A DNA stretch of 64,000 bases, taken from contig NZ_FONH01000001.1 in NCBI RefSeq assembly GCF_900112865.1, positions 606,118-670,117 on the forward strand, given 5' to 3'. This DNA is from Dyella marensis (lineage in GTDB: Bacteria; Pseudomonadota; Gammaproteobacteria; Xanthomonadales; Rhodanobacteraceae). The number at the start of each line of letters is the position of its first letter. Positions within the stretch are counted from its first letter, which is position 1. Positions 37,903-46,268 of this stretch are shown one piece after another. The notes under the pieces were generated by a model. It made no database searches. It was not told the origin of the DNA and saw nothing but the letters and a program-made list of their open reading frames with translations. The translations under genes and the position numbers were made by a program.

Positions 37903-40145
37903 TGAGTGATGCTTATTACAGCACTCCAGGTGCGACTCCTATTGCCGACCCGCAGGAGCTCCGTATTCCGCGGGCCCAGGCACTGGTAGAGGCGGTTGTT
38001 CGTGACCGCGACGCAGAGCTGGTTGCATTGTCGCGTGCCGATGACACAGGGAGTGGTGCCGTCGAATGCATCGTGTTGGACATCACCTGCGACGGCGTTC
38101 CCAGTAGAGATTCCTTTGGCATTCGCTACCGGGAACGCTTAGCTCTACTCGTGTCCGCCGATGAGGGGGAGCTGCCTGTCGTGCTGGCTCTCCGCAAAGA
38201 TTTTCCGGCACTCCCACATCAAAATCGAGTCGCGCCGTCGGCACCTGCCAGTTTATGCTTGTACTTCGAGCCGCCCCGCTCTGTACTTCGAGCGTGGACG
38301 CCTCAGCGCTTCTTGCAGCGCATTCGTTGGTGGCTTGAGAAAAGTGCTCGTGGCGAACTCCATCCAGCCGATCAGGCAGTGGAGTCGCTCTTTTTTGCGT
38401 CAAATCATCAGCTCGTATTGCCTTGGAACTACGAGGCCCTGCGCGCGCAGGGGGCAACCTGGCGGATCACCAAAGGCGATGATCGTGATAACGGTGGCGC
38501 GACGTACTTCCTTGTGGCGGGCGACCGCGGGTTGTCAGAGAAAGTCGGCATTCCCATCGCGATCACGACACAGCCGGTACTGAGCGGTGCCGTCGAGTAC
38601 GACCCGGCCACCCTTGGTGCGCTCGCCGATCTCCTGAAGGCTCACGGCATCGATCTATTGGCCGAGTTGCAGTCGCCGCTGCGGAGCTTGGTGAATACGA
38701 ACGGGGCGACTCGTCCGTCGGTATCGCCCTTCACCGTCATGCTGATGCATTTCCCTATATGTCGTTCGCTGGAAAGTATTCCCGAGCGGATCCAACGACG
38801 CGCCTTCATTCTCCTGACGGACCCGCTGAGCTTAGGGGCGGCAACCGGGGCCCTCACCGAGCTCGATGGCCGTTACTACACCTCTGAGGTTGACCTTAGG
38901 CCGGCCGATCCTGGTGATGCGTGGCGAGCTCTGAGAGTCTGTTCGATGGAAGTGCTTTCGGAAATTACCCCGGAGGCGGCGCGCAAGCAGTCCGGCGTCA
39001 CCGACCCTGGCCCTTGCGGCGTGATGGTTGGCGCAGGGGCACTCGGCAGCGCCATGCTCAATCTGTGGGGGCGATCTGGGTGGGGAGTCTGGTCAGTAAT
39101 CGATAGCGATTATCTGCGGCCTCACAACCTGTCGCGCCATACCGCCTTCGCGCAACATGTTGGCCATCCTAAGGCGCAGGTAGTGGCCTTCTTGCATGAC
39201 GCGGTCATGCAAGGCGCCGGAGTCATGACCCCTATCGTCGGGGATGCCAATCAATCTCCGGCCTTTGACGAGGCACTCAAAGAAGCAACCACAGTGATCG
39301 ATGCTTCCGCTGGCCTGGATTACCCGCGGCGAGCGAGTGTTATGGATGAGTGGCCGCGACATGCTTCAGTTTACCTTACGCCAAGCGGCAATGCCGCGGT
39401 TGCTCTGGTCGAGGACCGGAGCCGATTACAGCGATTGCGCACGCTTGAAGCTCAATATTATCGAGCGCTTCTGGATCAGCCCTGGGGCGCGAATCATCTC
39501 TCGGAGGCCCCCACCTTCTGGAGCGGCGCCAGTTGCCGCGACATTTCGGTAGTGATGCCGTACAGCCAAGTGGTGGTTGCGGCAGCCACGTTGGCGGATC
39601 GCTTGCCAGATCTCCTCGCTTCGGATGCCGCCTCCATTGGTGTCTGGCAACGTGATCCCCAAACTGGGGGCATCACGGTGCATGACGTGCCCGTGGAGGT
39701 AGAGCGACGATTCGAGCTAGGGGGACTCCGAGTCTACATAGATGCGGGTCTCCAGCGGCAGCTCCGCGCCATGCGTAACCAAGCCTTGCCCCTGGAAACC
39801 GGAGGCATCTTGCTGGGCTACTACGACCTGAATATCGGGGAGCTCGTGCTGGTGAGTGCACTCCCCGCACCTGTCGATAGCCAGTCGTCCAAAGCGTCAT
39901 TTGAGCGGGGAATCGCCGGCCTCAAAGAACGTGTCGAAGAAGCGGCGAAACGTACCGCAGGTATCGTCCAGTACGTCGGTGAATGGCACAGTCATCCCCC
40001 CGGTGCATCAGCCGATCCCAGTGGCGATGACCTCTACCAATTGATTCATCTCGCTCTTGCCATGGGCGAAGAAGGGCTACCTGGTGTGCAGCTGATCGTG
40101 GGCGAGAGTGACTTGGTCATCAGCGCTGGAGGGCGGGCCGCATGA
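37902..40145 (+). CDS. E2-like / E1 (ThiF) / JAB triple-domain protein of a ubiquitin-like conjugation system
   Basis: A 747-residue fusion. Residues about 60-175 look E2-like: a sheet, then ALPHQNRV...ASLCLYFEPP with candidate catalytic Cys119, then a WTPQRFLQRIRWWLE helix. Residues about 365-575 are an E1/ThiF adenylation domain: GAGALGS (377-383), DSDYLRPHNLSRHT (D401, D403, N409, R412) and a candidate catalytic Cys545 in SGASCRDIS. Residues about 605-747 are a JAB/JAMM metalloprotease: ETGGILLG (E632), GEWHSHPPGASADPSGDD (H696, H698, D710). Such proteins attach or remove ubiquitin-like proteins or, in CBASS, modify the cyclase through Cap2 (E2-E1) and Cap3 (JAB). Overlaps the patatin gene by 4 bases. 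Confidence 0.82.
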   Translation: MSDAYYSTPGATPIADPQELRIPRAQALVEAVVRDRDAELVALSRADDTGSGAVECIVLDITCDGVPSRDSFGIRYRERLALLVSADEGELPVVLALRKDFPALPHQNRVAPSAPASLCLYFEPPRSVLRAWTPQRFLQRIRWWLEKSARGELHPADQAVESLFFASNHQLVLPWNYEALRAQGATWRITKGDDRDNGGATYFLVAGDRGLSEKVGIPIAITTQPVLSGAVEYDPATLGALADLLKAHGIDLLAELQSPLRSLVNTNGATRPSVSPFTVMLMHFPICRSLESIPERIQRRAFILLTDPLSLGAATGALTELDGRYYTSEVDLRPADPGDAWRALRVCSMEVLSEITPEAARKQSGVTDPGPCGVMVGAGALGSAMLNLWGRSGWGVWSVIDSDYLRPHNLSRHTAFAQHVGHPKAQVVAFLHDAVMQGAGVMTPIVGDANQSPAFDEALKEATTVIDASAGLDYPRRASVMDEWPRHASVYLTPSGNAAVALVEDRSRLQRLRTLEAQYYRALLDQPWGANHLSEAPTFWSGASCRDISVVMPYSQVVVAAATLADRLPDLLASDAASIGVWQRDPQTGGITVHDVPVEVERRFELGGLRVYIDAGLQRQLRAMRNQALPLETGGILLGYYDLNIGELVLVSALPAPVDSQSSKASFERGIAGLKERVEEAAKRTAGIVQYVGEWHSHPPGASADPSGDDLYQLIHLALAMGEEGLPGVQLIVGESDLVISAGGRAA

Positions 40146-41215
40146 TCATGCCCGTCGATAAACCCATTGCGCTCGTGCTGTCCGGCGGCGGTATCCGTGC
40201 GATGGCCTTCCATGTGGGGGTTCTCCGATACCTCGCTGAGCTTGAGGCTCTGGAGCATGTCACCCGAATTTCGAGCGTGTCCGGCGGCAGCTTGATCATG
40301 GGCCTGGTGCTCAAGTGCAACAACTACCGATGGCCCACATCCAAGGAGTATCTCGGTGAGGTGTATGGGCGGCTTCAGAGCGATTTGTGCCGTCGAAGTA
40401 TGCAATGGGGTGCCGCACGCCAGCTGCTTCGCCCAACGAATTGGCGGTTCCTCTTGTCACGAGCCAACCTGCTGGCCGGCGCGCTTCGGCGTGAATGGGG
40501 TATTGCCGCCAACCTCTCTGACCTCCCCGCGTCACCCGAGTGGTCAATCAACGGCACGACTGCGGAAAATGGCCGGCGCTTCCGATTCAAGCATTCTGGA
40601 TTTGGCGACTATCAATATGGCTATGTGCAGTCTGGAGATTTTCCCCTAGCCAATGCATTGGCGGTATCCGCCGCGTTTCCGGGAGGCTTCGGTCCACTAA
40701 GCCTCAAGACGGAACAGTTCGCATGGATGAAGCGACCATGGGATGCGCCAGCGGGTAGCGAAGAACGCGTTTCGCTTAACCACCGCATCCTGCACCTGTA
40801 TGACGGCGGCGTTTACGACAACCTTGGCTTGGAGTCCGTATTTGATGCTGGGCGCGGCCGGTCAAAATACCCAGATCATTTCATTGTCGTCTCTGACGCG
40901 GGCAAGCCACTGTCGGATGGTCTTGCTCCAGGACAGCTGAATCCATTTCGGTTCACGCGAGTGCTCGACATCATGTCCGACCAATCGCATGCGCTCCGCG
41001 TTCGCACATTCATCCACTACGTACAGGGTGATTCGGAACGCGGCTCCCTGCTGTCTATGGACGACAAGTCGTCGACGCTGGACGGCGACGCGCGATCCAC
41101 CGCAGTGAACTTCCCAACGACGTTGCGCAAATTGACGAAGAACGACTTCGATCAGCTGACACGCCATGGATACAACGTGGCACGTCTTCGCCTAGCAGAT
41201 GGAACACCTTCCTAA
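40142..41215 (+). CDS. Patatin-like phospholipase
   Basis: A 357-residue lipase with a Ser-Asp dyad. Oxyanion loop is LVLSGGGIRAMAFHVGVLRYL, the nucleophile Ser47 is in ISSVSGGSLIMG, and the catalytic Asp221 is in HLYDGGVYDNLGLESV. The DGG block and length agree with the patatin family. In CBASS and related defence systems patatin proteins (CapV) are effectors that degrade the inner membrane when activated; the same job is inferred here from the neighbours. ATG 40142 overlaps the E2-E1-JAB stop by 4 bases; an in-frame ATG at 40148 is an alternative. Confidence 0.85.
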   Translation: MIMPVDKPIALVLSGGGIRAMAFHVGVLRYLAELEALEHVTRISSVSGGSLIMGLVLKCNNYRWPTSKEYLGEVYGRLQSDLCRRSMQWGAARQLLRPTNWRFLLSRANLLAGALRREWGIAANLSDLPASPEWSINGTTAENGRRFRFKHSGFGDYQYGYVQSGDFPLANALAVSAAFPGGFGPLSLKTEQFAWMKRPWDAPAGSEERVSLNHRILHLYDGGVYDNLGLESVFDAGRGRSKYPDHFIVVSDAGKPLSDGLAPGQLNPFRFTRVLDIMSDQSHALRVRTFIHYVQGDSERGSLLSMDDKSSTLDGDARSTAVNFPTTLRKLTKNDFDQLTRHGYNVARLRLADGTPS

Positions 41216-41254
41216 TTAAGGCTCATTCGGCTATTTCTTCACGAGGAAATTGGT

Positions 41255-42223
41255 ATGTCGCATAGTCTCCGAACGGTTTCGACGCGATTTCGGGCGTATC
41301 AGCTAGATCAGCCAGGCAGTTCGTATTCTTATATGGCCGGCGACCACTTCACGCTCATCGAGGCCATGGCCACGACGATGAGCCGGGAGTCAATCAAGCA
41401 TGAGCTTGATCTATGCCGCCGAACGACCATCGATACGCTTCACATTACCAGCTGGGATACCGACCACTGCAATGTGTCAGGGCTGGAGTGGATCCTCGAA
41501 AACTGCCGCCCCACCCGCATCGAGTACCCGGGGTATGAACCTCATACCGACACGGCAAAAGATGCCAAGAAGATGATACTTGCCTACAAACAACGACACT
41601 CCAGCAATTCGCGCCCCATTCGGTTGCAGCAGGTTGATCCACCATATGTACTCAGCCTCAATCCGGCGGAGGGTCTCGGCTACAACGACATTGTTTATCA
41701 CCCGAAGGGCCTGGTTGAAAAATCCAACGACAACTCGACCATCAAGTTCTTTCGGGCGGGCATGTTCAACGTACTTAGCCTGGGTGATGTCGAACACGCC
41801 AACATCGGCGCAGGGCTTCGGCGATGCAAGATTCTTTGCCGTGAAACGGACATCATGATTTTGGCCCACCACGGGGCAGAGGGCGGTATCACGACGCGCA
41901 AGTTTCTTAATCACATTGACCCTCTGCTCGGCATTTGCACGAGCAATCACGGCAATCAGTACGAGCATCCATCGCCAAGCACACGCGCACTTTTTGATAA
42001 CGACAGGCCGCTCTACACGACGAAGCGCGGGGATGTGGTCATTCGTTCGATCGACTCGCATGGCGATAAATTTGAAGTCGTCGATCTGGAAGCCAGCTCC
42101 ACCAAGGAGGCCGAGCGTCGGGTGTTTACCTCACGAAAATCTCGCTTGCTTCGAGCTAACGCGGATGCGATACGCAACACCTACAACAGGGGCGGCTTCA
42201 AGATGGGAACCCCGCGCACCTGA
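41255..42223 (+). CDS. Second MBL-fold protein with altered metal motif, last gene of Ub-like/patatin operon
   Basis: A 322-residue MBL-like protein. The metal loop reads ITSWDTDHCNVSG: the D68-x-D70-H71 part is kept, but the first His of HxHxDH is Ser66. Later marks are NVLSLGDVEHANIG, MILAHHGAEGG and CTSNHGNQYEHPSP, as in ComEC-type MBL domains. It differs strongly from the MBL protein at 36745, so this is not a recent duplication. The start follows GAGGAAATTGGT, a good ribosome site, 39 bases after the patatin stop. It could be an enzyme with one metal or a binding protein. Confidence 0.7.
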   Translation: MSHSLRTVSTRFRAYQLDQPGSSYSYMAGDHFTLIEAMATTMSRESIKHELDLCRRTTIDTLHITSWDTDHCNVSGLEWILENCRPTRIEYPGYEPHTDTAKDAKKMILAYKQRHSSNSRPIRLQQVDPPYVLSLNPAEGLGYNDIVYHPKGLVEKSNDNSTIKFFRAGMFNVLSLGDVEHANIGAGLRRCKILCRETDIMILAHHGAEGGITTRKFLNHIDPLLGICTSNHGNQYEHPSPSTRALFDNDRPLYTTKRGDVVIRSIDSHGDKFEVVDLEASSTKEAERRVFTSRKSRLLRANADAIRNTYNRGGFKMGTPRT

Positions 42224-42348
42224 CCGAGCCTTTTTTGGGAGGTCCTGCAAGGTGTTTGAATTTTGGCGTGCGATGGCGCCGAGGCATTTTCATGACCTTT
42301 GATTTGCGATCGTCTACTTGTGCATCTAGTCAATGAGGAGGGTCCGAC

Positions 42349-42825
42349 GTGCAGACTTCAGGAAGAAAACGAGACAAAGACGACTACATCCTACGTCTTC
42401 CTTCGCTGGAATCTCAGTTCGCCGCCTGGGTCTGTGCGGTAGATAGGAACCTTGCGAGTCGCAATTTGACGCTGAAGCGCGCGGGCTTTAGAGCTTATGT
42501 TCGCCGATCGTATCGGAAGCTTGATGGTATTCCGGTCGTTACCCTGGATATTGCATCGATCAGCATTCCAGAGCGATTTCGTGGGCGAGGCTGGTTTCGA
42601 CAGTTCAGGCAGATTGTAGAGGCGATGAATCCTTGGAACGCGACCTATTACGAGTCAGTGCACAATCCGCAGTTAGCGTCATATTTTCGATCCGAGGGAT
42701 TGTCTCGTGATGGATCATGCAGCTTTTATGTAATGCACTCTTTAACACCCGGCTGGGCTGAACCCACGTCGCTATCACTGCATGAAGATTCGCCGATCCC
42801 GGTTGATCAACGAGCTGCGCTGTGA
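42349..42825 (+). CDS. GNAT-fold-like hypothetical protein
   Basis: A 158-residue protein beginning with GTG after a strong GAGGAGG site. The centre VTLDIASISIPERFRGRGWFRQFRQIVEAM looks like GNAT strand 4 and motif A (RFRGRGWF for the acetyl-CoA loop), and YYESVHNPQLASYFRSEGLSRD like the usual NxxxxxYxKxGF end. No substrate can be named. It follows the Ub-like/patatin operon by 125 bases in the same direction and may or may not belong to it. Confidence 0.5.
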   Translation: MQTSGRKRDKDDYILRLPSLESQFAAWVCAVDRNLASRNLTLKRAGFRAYVRRSYRKLDGIPVVTLDIASISIPERFRGRGWFRQFRQIVEAMNPWNATYYESVHNPQLASYFRSEGLSRDGSCSFYVMHSLTPGWAEPTSLSLHEDSPIPVDQRAAL

Positions 42826-43222
42826 GTGCTTCCTTCGCCATGGTTTAGTGATCATCAGTGGCATGGCGATACTTATCGGTTTAGGCTGGCCGATGATCAC
42901 GATCATCGGTTTCTGTACCGGGCCGGTGATCATGAATGACAGTGGCGCAATCGTTCGTCATCTATATCAGTCCATTGATCACGACAGATCGGTCCTCATG
43001 ATCATTCTCGCCGGTGTACGCATTATCGTTACGCACCAATCCGTTAGGGCATAGTCGAGGATCGTGGTTACCTTCATCACCTATTCCCGCACCCAGCCCA
43101 CGGCTACTTAGATCGCGCGCCTCCTGCCACGCATGCCGGCGCTTGAGTAGGTCACCCCCGAACCGCATCAATTCGCATCACGGAACGGACCTCATACCTC
43201 AACCACAAGGAGAGATAGCGCT
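42826..43222. other. Gene-free stretch with a cluster of five TGATCA sites
   Basis: TGATCA occurs at 42849, 42894, 42927, 42976 and 42999, five times in 156 bases. The second is inside a perfect inverted repeat CCGATGATC-AC-GATCATCGG (42890-42909). A frame of about 90 codons crosses it but has no ribosome site. The last part (43100-43220) holds GCATCAATTCGCATCACGGA, like the word at 47148 and 55665, and ends in the AAGGAGAG ribosome site of the next gene. Confidence 0.5.
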
Positions 43223-43735
43223 ATGGCCAATCTGGATGAGATTCAAGAACGCATTAAGTCGATGGCTGATGTCGTAAATGCCTTCAAGAGCGAGGCGGTA
43301 CAGCTTCGTGTCATTGAGGCCCTTCTGGGGCAGCTAGATGGAGTGCCCGCCCTAGACCTGGCTAGCGTTGAGGCGGGAGCGGGGGGCGCCCAAGGGCGTC
43401 GAACAGGTCGCCGCAAGGGCGGAGGCAAGAGGCGCTCCAAGGCCGCGCAGGAGGAGTCGTCCCATGCGCCGGCGGCAAGCAAGGCTGCCAAAACAGCCAA
43501 GAAGGCGCGTAGCTCGGGATCGCCCGGCGGCTTCGCCATGGTGTCTCAGCTACTCGATGATGGCTTTTTCCGTAAAGCACAGACCATTGGAAGCATCACG
43601 AACCATTGCAGCACCTCCAAAGGTCACCACTACAAGGCGAATGAAATCTCACCAGGACTACTCCGACTGATCCGCAACGGGACACTGAAACGCGCAAAGA
43701 ACAAGGACGGCCAGTATGAGTACACCCAAGCCTAA
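43223..43735 (+). CDS. Basic hypothetical protein with a possible winged-helix C-terminus
   Basis: A 170-residue protein in three parts: an N-terminal helix pair (LDEIQERIKSMADVVNAFKSEA, LRVIEALLGQLDGV), a very basic Gly/Lys/Arg/Ala-rich linker (about residues 55-105) and a C-terminal SPGGFAMVSQLLDDGFF...SPGLLRLIRNGTLKR that could be a small winged helix. No family recognised; the basic linker suggests nucleic-acid contact. Start follows AAGGAGAGATAGCGCT. The next gene starts 20 bases before this one ends, so they form a pair. Confidence 0.6.
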   Translation: MANLDEIQERIKSMADVVNAFKSEAVQLRVIEALLGQLDGVPALDLASVEAGAGGAQGRRTGRRKGGGKRRSKAAQEESSHAPAASKAAKTAKKARSSGSPGGFAMVSQLLDDGFFRKAQTIGSITNHCSTSKGHHYKANEISPGLLRLIRNGTLKRAKNKDGQYEYTQA

Positions 43736-44576
43736 GTCGCCGCTCCAGGATGCGCTCGCTAATGTTCCGAGTGATTTTAGAGCCAGGATCATCAAGGCCT
43801 ACTTGGAACTCAAGTCAAGACAAGCCGAGGGCAGGCATGACTCAGCAGGCCTAAGCGCGGGCAAGCTGTGCGAGTCCATCGCCCGTCTGCTTCAGCATGA
43901 GCTTAAGAAGGCCTTCACACCCTTCGGCCAGCAGATAACGAACTTCAGCGCCGAGTGCGAGAGTTTCAGTCAGACGCCGAAGAACTCAGGCAGCGATTCG
44001 TTGCGCATCGTCATCCCCAAGGCGCTTTCGTTCCTCTATACGCTGAGGAACAAGAGAGGCATAGGACACGCTGGCGGAGATGTGGATGCCAATGGGATTG
44101 ACGGCGCGACCATTGGTCGAGTTGCTGACTGGGTGCTATGCGAGCTGATCCGCATCTATCACAGCATGTCACTTGAGGAAGCGGATGCGCTGATTGCCTC
44201 ACTCTCAACTCGGAATATCCCGGACATCTGGGAAGTTGGCGGTAAGAAGCGGATTCTGCGGAGCGACCTTGACTTCAAGCAGAAGACCTTGTTGCTGCTG
44301 TATTCGTCAGTAGACAGCGCTGTGCTTGCCGAGGATCTGTTCTCTTGGACCAAGTACAGCAACTACGGTGTTTACCGAACAAAGATTCTAGGTCAACTCG
44401 ATAGCGCCAATCTTATTGAGTACGACCGCGACGGCGAGACAGCGATTATCTCTCCATTGGGCATTAAACAGGTCGAGGAAGAGCTTCTGCGACAGCCCAC
44501 GGGAGACAACAACCCGACAGCCGTCGCCAAGCCGGCTAAACGCCGAGCAAGACGTAGAAAAGTTACGAAGCTCTGA
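43716..44576 (+). CDS. HEPN-like protein
   Basis: A 286-residue helical protein. The segment LSFLYTLRNKRGIGHAGGDVDANGID carries R111-N-x5-H118, resembling the Rx4-6H active motif of HEPN ribonucleases found in abortive-infection and toxin proteins; GRVADWVLCELIRIYHSM is the helix after it. The C-terminal half (QKTLLLLYSSVDSAVLAEDLFSW, YRTKILGQLDSANLIEYDRDGETAIISPLG) looks like a winged helix, and the tail is basic. It overlaps the preceding gene by 20 bases. RNase activity is inferred from the motif only. Confidence 0.55.
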   Translation: MSTPKPKSPLQDALANVPSDFRARIIKAYLELKSRQAEGRHDSAGLSAGKLCESIARLLQHELKKAFTPFGQQITNFSAECESFSQTPKNSGSDSLRIVIPKALSFLYTLRNKRGIGHAGGDVDANGIDGATIGRVADWVLCELIRIYHSMSLEEADALIASLSTRNIPDIWEVGGKKRILRSDLDFKQKTLLLLYSSVDSAVLAEDLFSWTKYSNYGVYRTKILGQLDSANLIEYDRDGETAIISPLGIKQVEEELLRQPTGDNNPTAVAKPAKRRARRRKVTKL

Positions 44577-44610
44577 TAGGGCTTTGACAGACTCTTTCGT
44601 ATCCTCGTAC

Positions 44611-45006
44611 TTAAGGTGTGCGACTCGCCTTGCGGCCACGCCCCGCCGGCTTCGTCGGCACCGTTCTTCCGTACTCATTCCACCAAGCGGTGAGCGCTTC
44701 CATGGTGGGTCCAAGTCCGCGCGCTTTCTGAGTAATTTCGTACTCAACTCGCGGCGGCACCTCGGCGTACACCGTGCGCGATACCAGGCCATCTGATTCC
44801 AGTTCGCGAAGCTGCGCCGTCAGCATGTGCTGAGTAATCCCAGGAATGGCCTTCCGCAGCTCGCCAAAGCGATACATCCGCTGGTTGAGCAACCACATGA
44901 TTTCCAACTTCCACTTGCCCGAGAGCAACGCGAAGGCGCGACGCATTTCGTCGTGCATGTTTATTTGTTTATCGCCATTAGTCTGATTTTCCATACTAGG
45001 TGTCAT
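44611..45006 (-). CDS. HxlR-family transcriptional regulator
   Basis: A 131-residue winged-helix regulator: AFALLSGKWKLEIMWLLNQRMYRFGEL, then AIPGITQHMLTAQLRELESDGLVSRTVYAEVPPRVEYEIT is the HxlR signature, and the basic tail KPAGRGRKASR is extra. ATG 45006 is chosen since AAGGA lies 8-12 bases upstream; a further upstream in-frame start at 45033 would overlap the region of the divergent gene. HxlR proteins often sense aldehydes or quinones. Divergent from the DoxX and NmrA genes, which are its likely targets. Confidence 0.85.
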   Translation of the reverse strand: MTPSMENQTNGDKQINMHDEMRRAFALLSGKWKLEIMWLLNQRMYRFGELRKAIPGITQHMLTAQLRELESDGLVSRTVYAEVPPRVEYEITQKARGLGPTMEALTAWWNEYGRTVPTKPAGRGRKASRTP

Positions 45007-45091
45007 TAATTCATCCTTCTTGCGGATTTTCATATTGGCTCAGATCCTAGTTCATGTCGAAGCCATATACCTATCCGAGGAGAAGGTTGCA

Positions 45092-45520
45092 GTGGAAAAC
45101 TACGTTTATTGGATCAGCACGGCGCTGCTAACCCTGCTTTATCTGACATCCGCCATGATGTACATCACGAAGCGGAATTGGGTTCGCCAGGCCCTCGGCG
45201 ACCTTGGCTATCCCGGCTATCTCGTATCGACCCTTGCGGCCGTCAAGCTGCTTGCGGTGGCGGTGATTCTGTCCCGTCTCCACGTGGCATTGAGTGACTT
45301 TGCCTATGCGGGCATGTTTTTCCATCTCATTCTCGCGGCAGGGGCACACCTTGGCGTCCATAAGCCTAAGGACGCCTTGCCCGCTTTCATTGGCCTGATG
45401 CTTCTGTCGGTGTCGTTCCTGACACAGAACGCCGCTCGCGACATTCATTCCCCCTATGCACCGGATGCAGCGACACACCTGGTCTCGGGTCATCGCACCG
45501 GCGGTCTTGTTCCTGGCTAG
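45092..45520 (+). CDS. DoxX-like membrane protein
   Basis: A 142-residue protein with four hydrophobic helices (WISTALLTLLYLTSAMMYI, YLVSTLAAVKLLAVAVILS, FAYAGMFFHLILAAGAHL, ALPAFIGLMLLSVSFLTQ), the DoxX-like pattern including LGYPGYL before helix 2. GTG 45092 is the best start: GAGGAG lies about 9 bases upstream; earlier in-frame starts overlap the regulator's promoter. Role unknown; often found with thiol- or quinone-stress genes. Confidence 0.72.
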   Translation: MENYVYWISTALLTLLYLTSAMMYITKRNWVRQALGDLGYPGYLVSTLAAVKLLAVAVILSRLHVALSDFAYAGMFFHLILAAGAHLGVHKPKDALPAFIGLMLLSVSFLTQNAARDIHSPYAPDAATHLVSGHRTGGLVPG

Positions 45521-45525
45521 CAGAC

Positions 45526-46167
45526 ATGAACATCACCCTTTTCGGTGCCACCGGAAAAACCGGCAGGTACCTCATCGATGAAGGGCAGCGTCGCGGCGTC
45601 AACCTGACGGTATTTGCGCGATCGGGCAGCTCCTTCCAGCAAGCCGATATCCGCATCATCCGCGGGGACCTGACGGATCGAGCGCTAGTGCGGGAGGCTG
45701 TTCGTGGCGCGGATACGGTGCTTTCGGCCCTGGGCCCCACGTCGCCCAGCCACCCCAGGAACCTTCCCATCACTCGGGCGACTGAAACTATCCTCACCGC
45801 CATGACGGAAGAACATGTCACTCGCTTCATCGCGATCTCTACCGGTACGGCGGCGGATCCGGGCGACGGCTTTGATTGGAAGATCAAGGCGCCCGCGCAA
45901 CTGATCCGGCTCTTCATGCCGAGTTCTTACCGGGACATCATTGGTATGGCGAAGACGGTGCGGGCGTCGCCGCTGGAGTGGACCATGGTCCGGGTGGCTC
46001 TGCTTAAGGATCTGCCGGCATCTCACCGTTTGAATGTGGGGCTGTACGGCCATACCAGGCACTCGCTGGGGATATCCCGAGCCGACGTGGCTTCCTTCAT
46101 GTTCGATCAGGCCGAAAATCGGGCGTTCATTCGACAAGCCCCAGGAATCAGCACCTTCGCGTCCTGA
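45526..46167 (+). CDS. NAD(P)-binding NmrA/SDR-like oxidoreductase
   Basis: A 213-residue Rossmann protein: NITLFGATGKTGRYLIDEG is the atypical-SDR dinucleotide motif (GxxGxxG), and FARSGSS, GDLTDRALVREAVRGADTVLSALGP, RFIAISTGTA follow in the usual order; the classical YxxxK is not seen. Members act as NADPH-dependent quinone reductases or redox sensors. It lies 5 bases after the DoxX gene, so the two form one operon opposite the HxlR gene. Confidence 0.8.
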   Translation: MNITLFGATGKTGRYLIDEGQRRGVNLTVFARSGSSFQQADIRIIRGDLTDRALVREAVRGADTVLSALGPTSPSHPRNLPITRATETILTAMTEEHVTRFIAISTGTAADPGDGFDWKIKAPAQLIRLFMPSSYRDIIGMAKTVRASPLEWTMVRVALLKDLPASHRLNVGLYGHTRHSLGISRADVASFMFDQAENRAFIRQAPGISTFAS

Positions 46168-46268
46168 ATGAGCGACAGACCTGCTGCTCGAGCACCGGCG
46201 GAAGCGGAGTCAGCGCGCGACAGCCGCTGCTTTCAAGGCGCGCGGTGACGATTGGCAGGAGTAGCACG

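Noticed and set aside
36745..42223. Complete type II CBASS system
   Set aside because: No CD-NTase (GS...DxD nucleotidyltransferase) gene is seen near it, and JAB is fused to E1; only a CBASS-like label is justified.
42782..43054. A 90-codon frame with a hydrophobic stretch
   Set aside because: It lacks a ribosome site, overlaps the preceding gene's end and its sequence follows from the TGATCA repeats.
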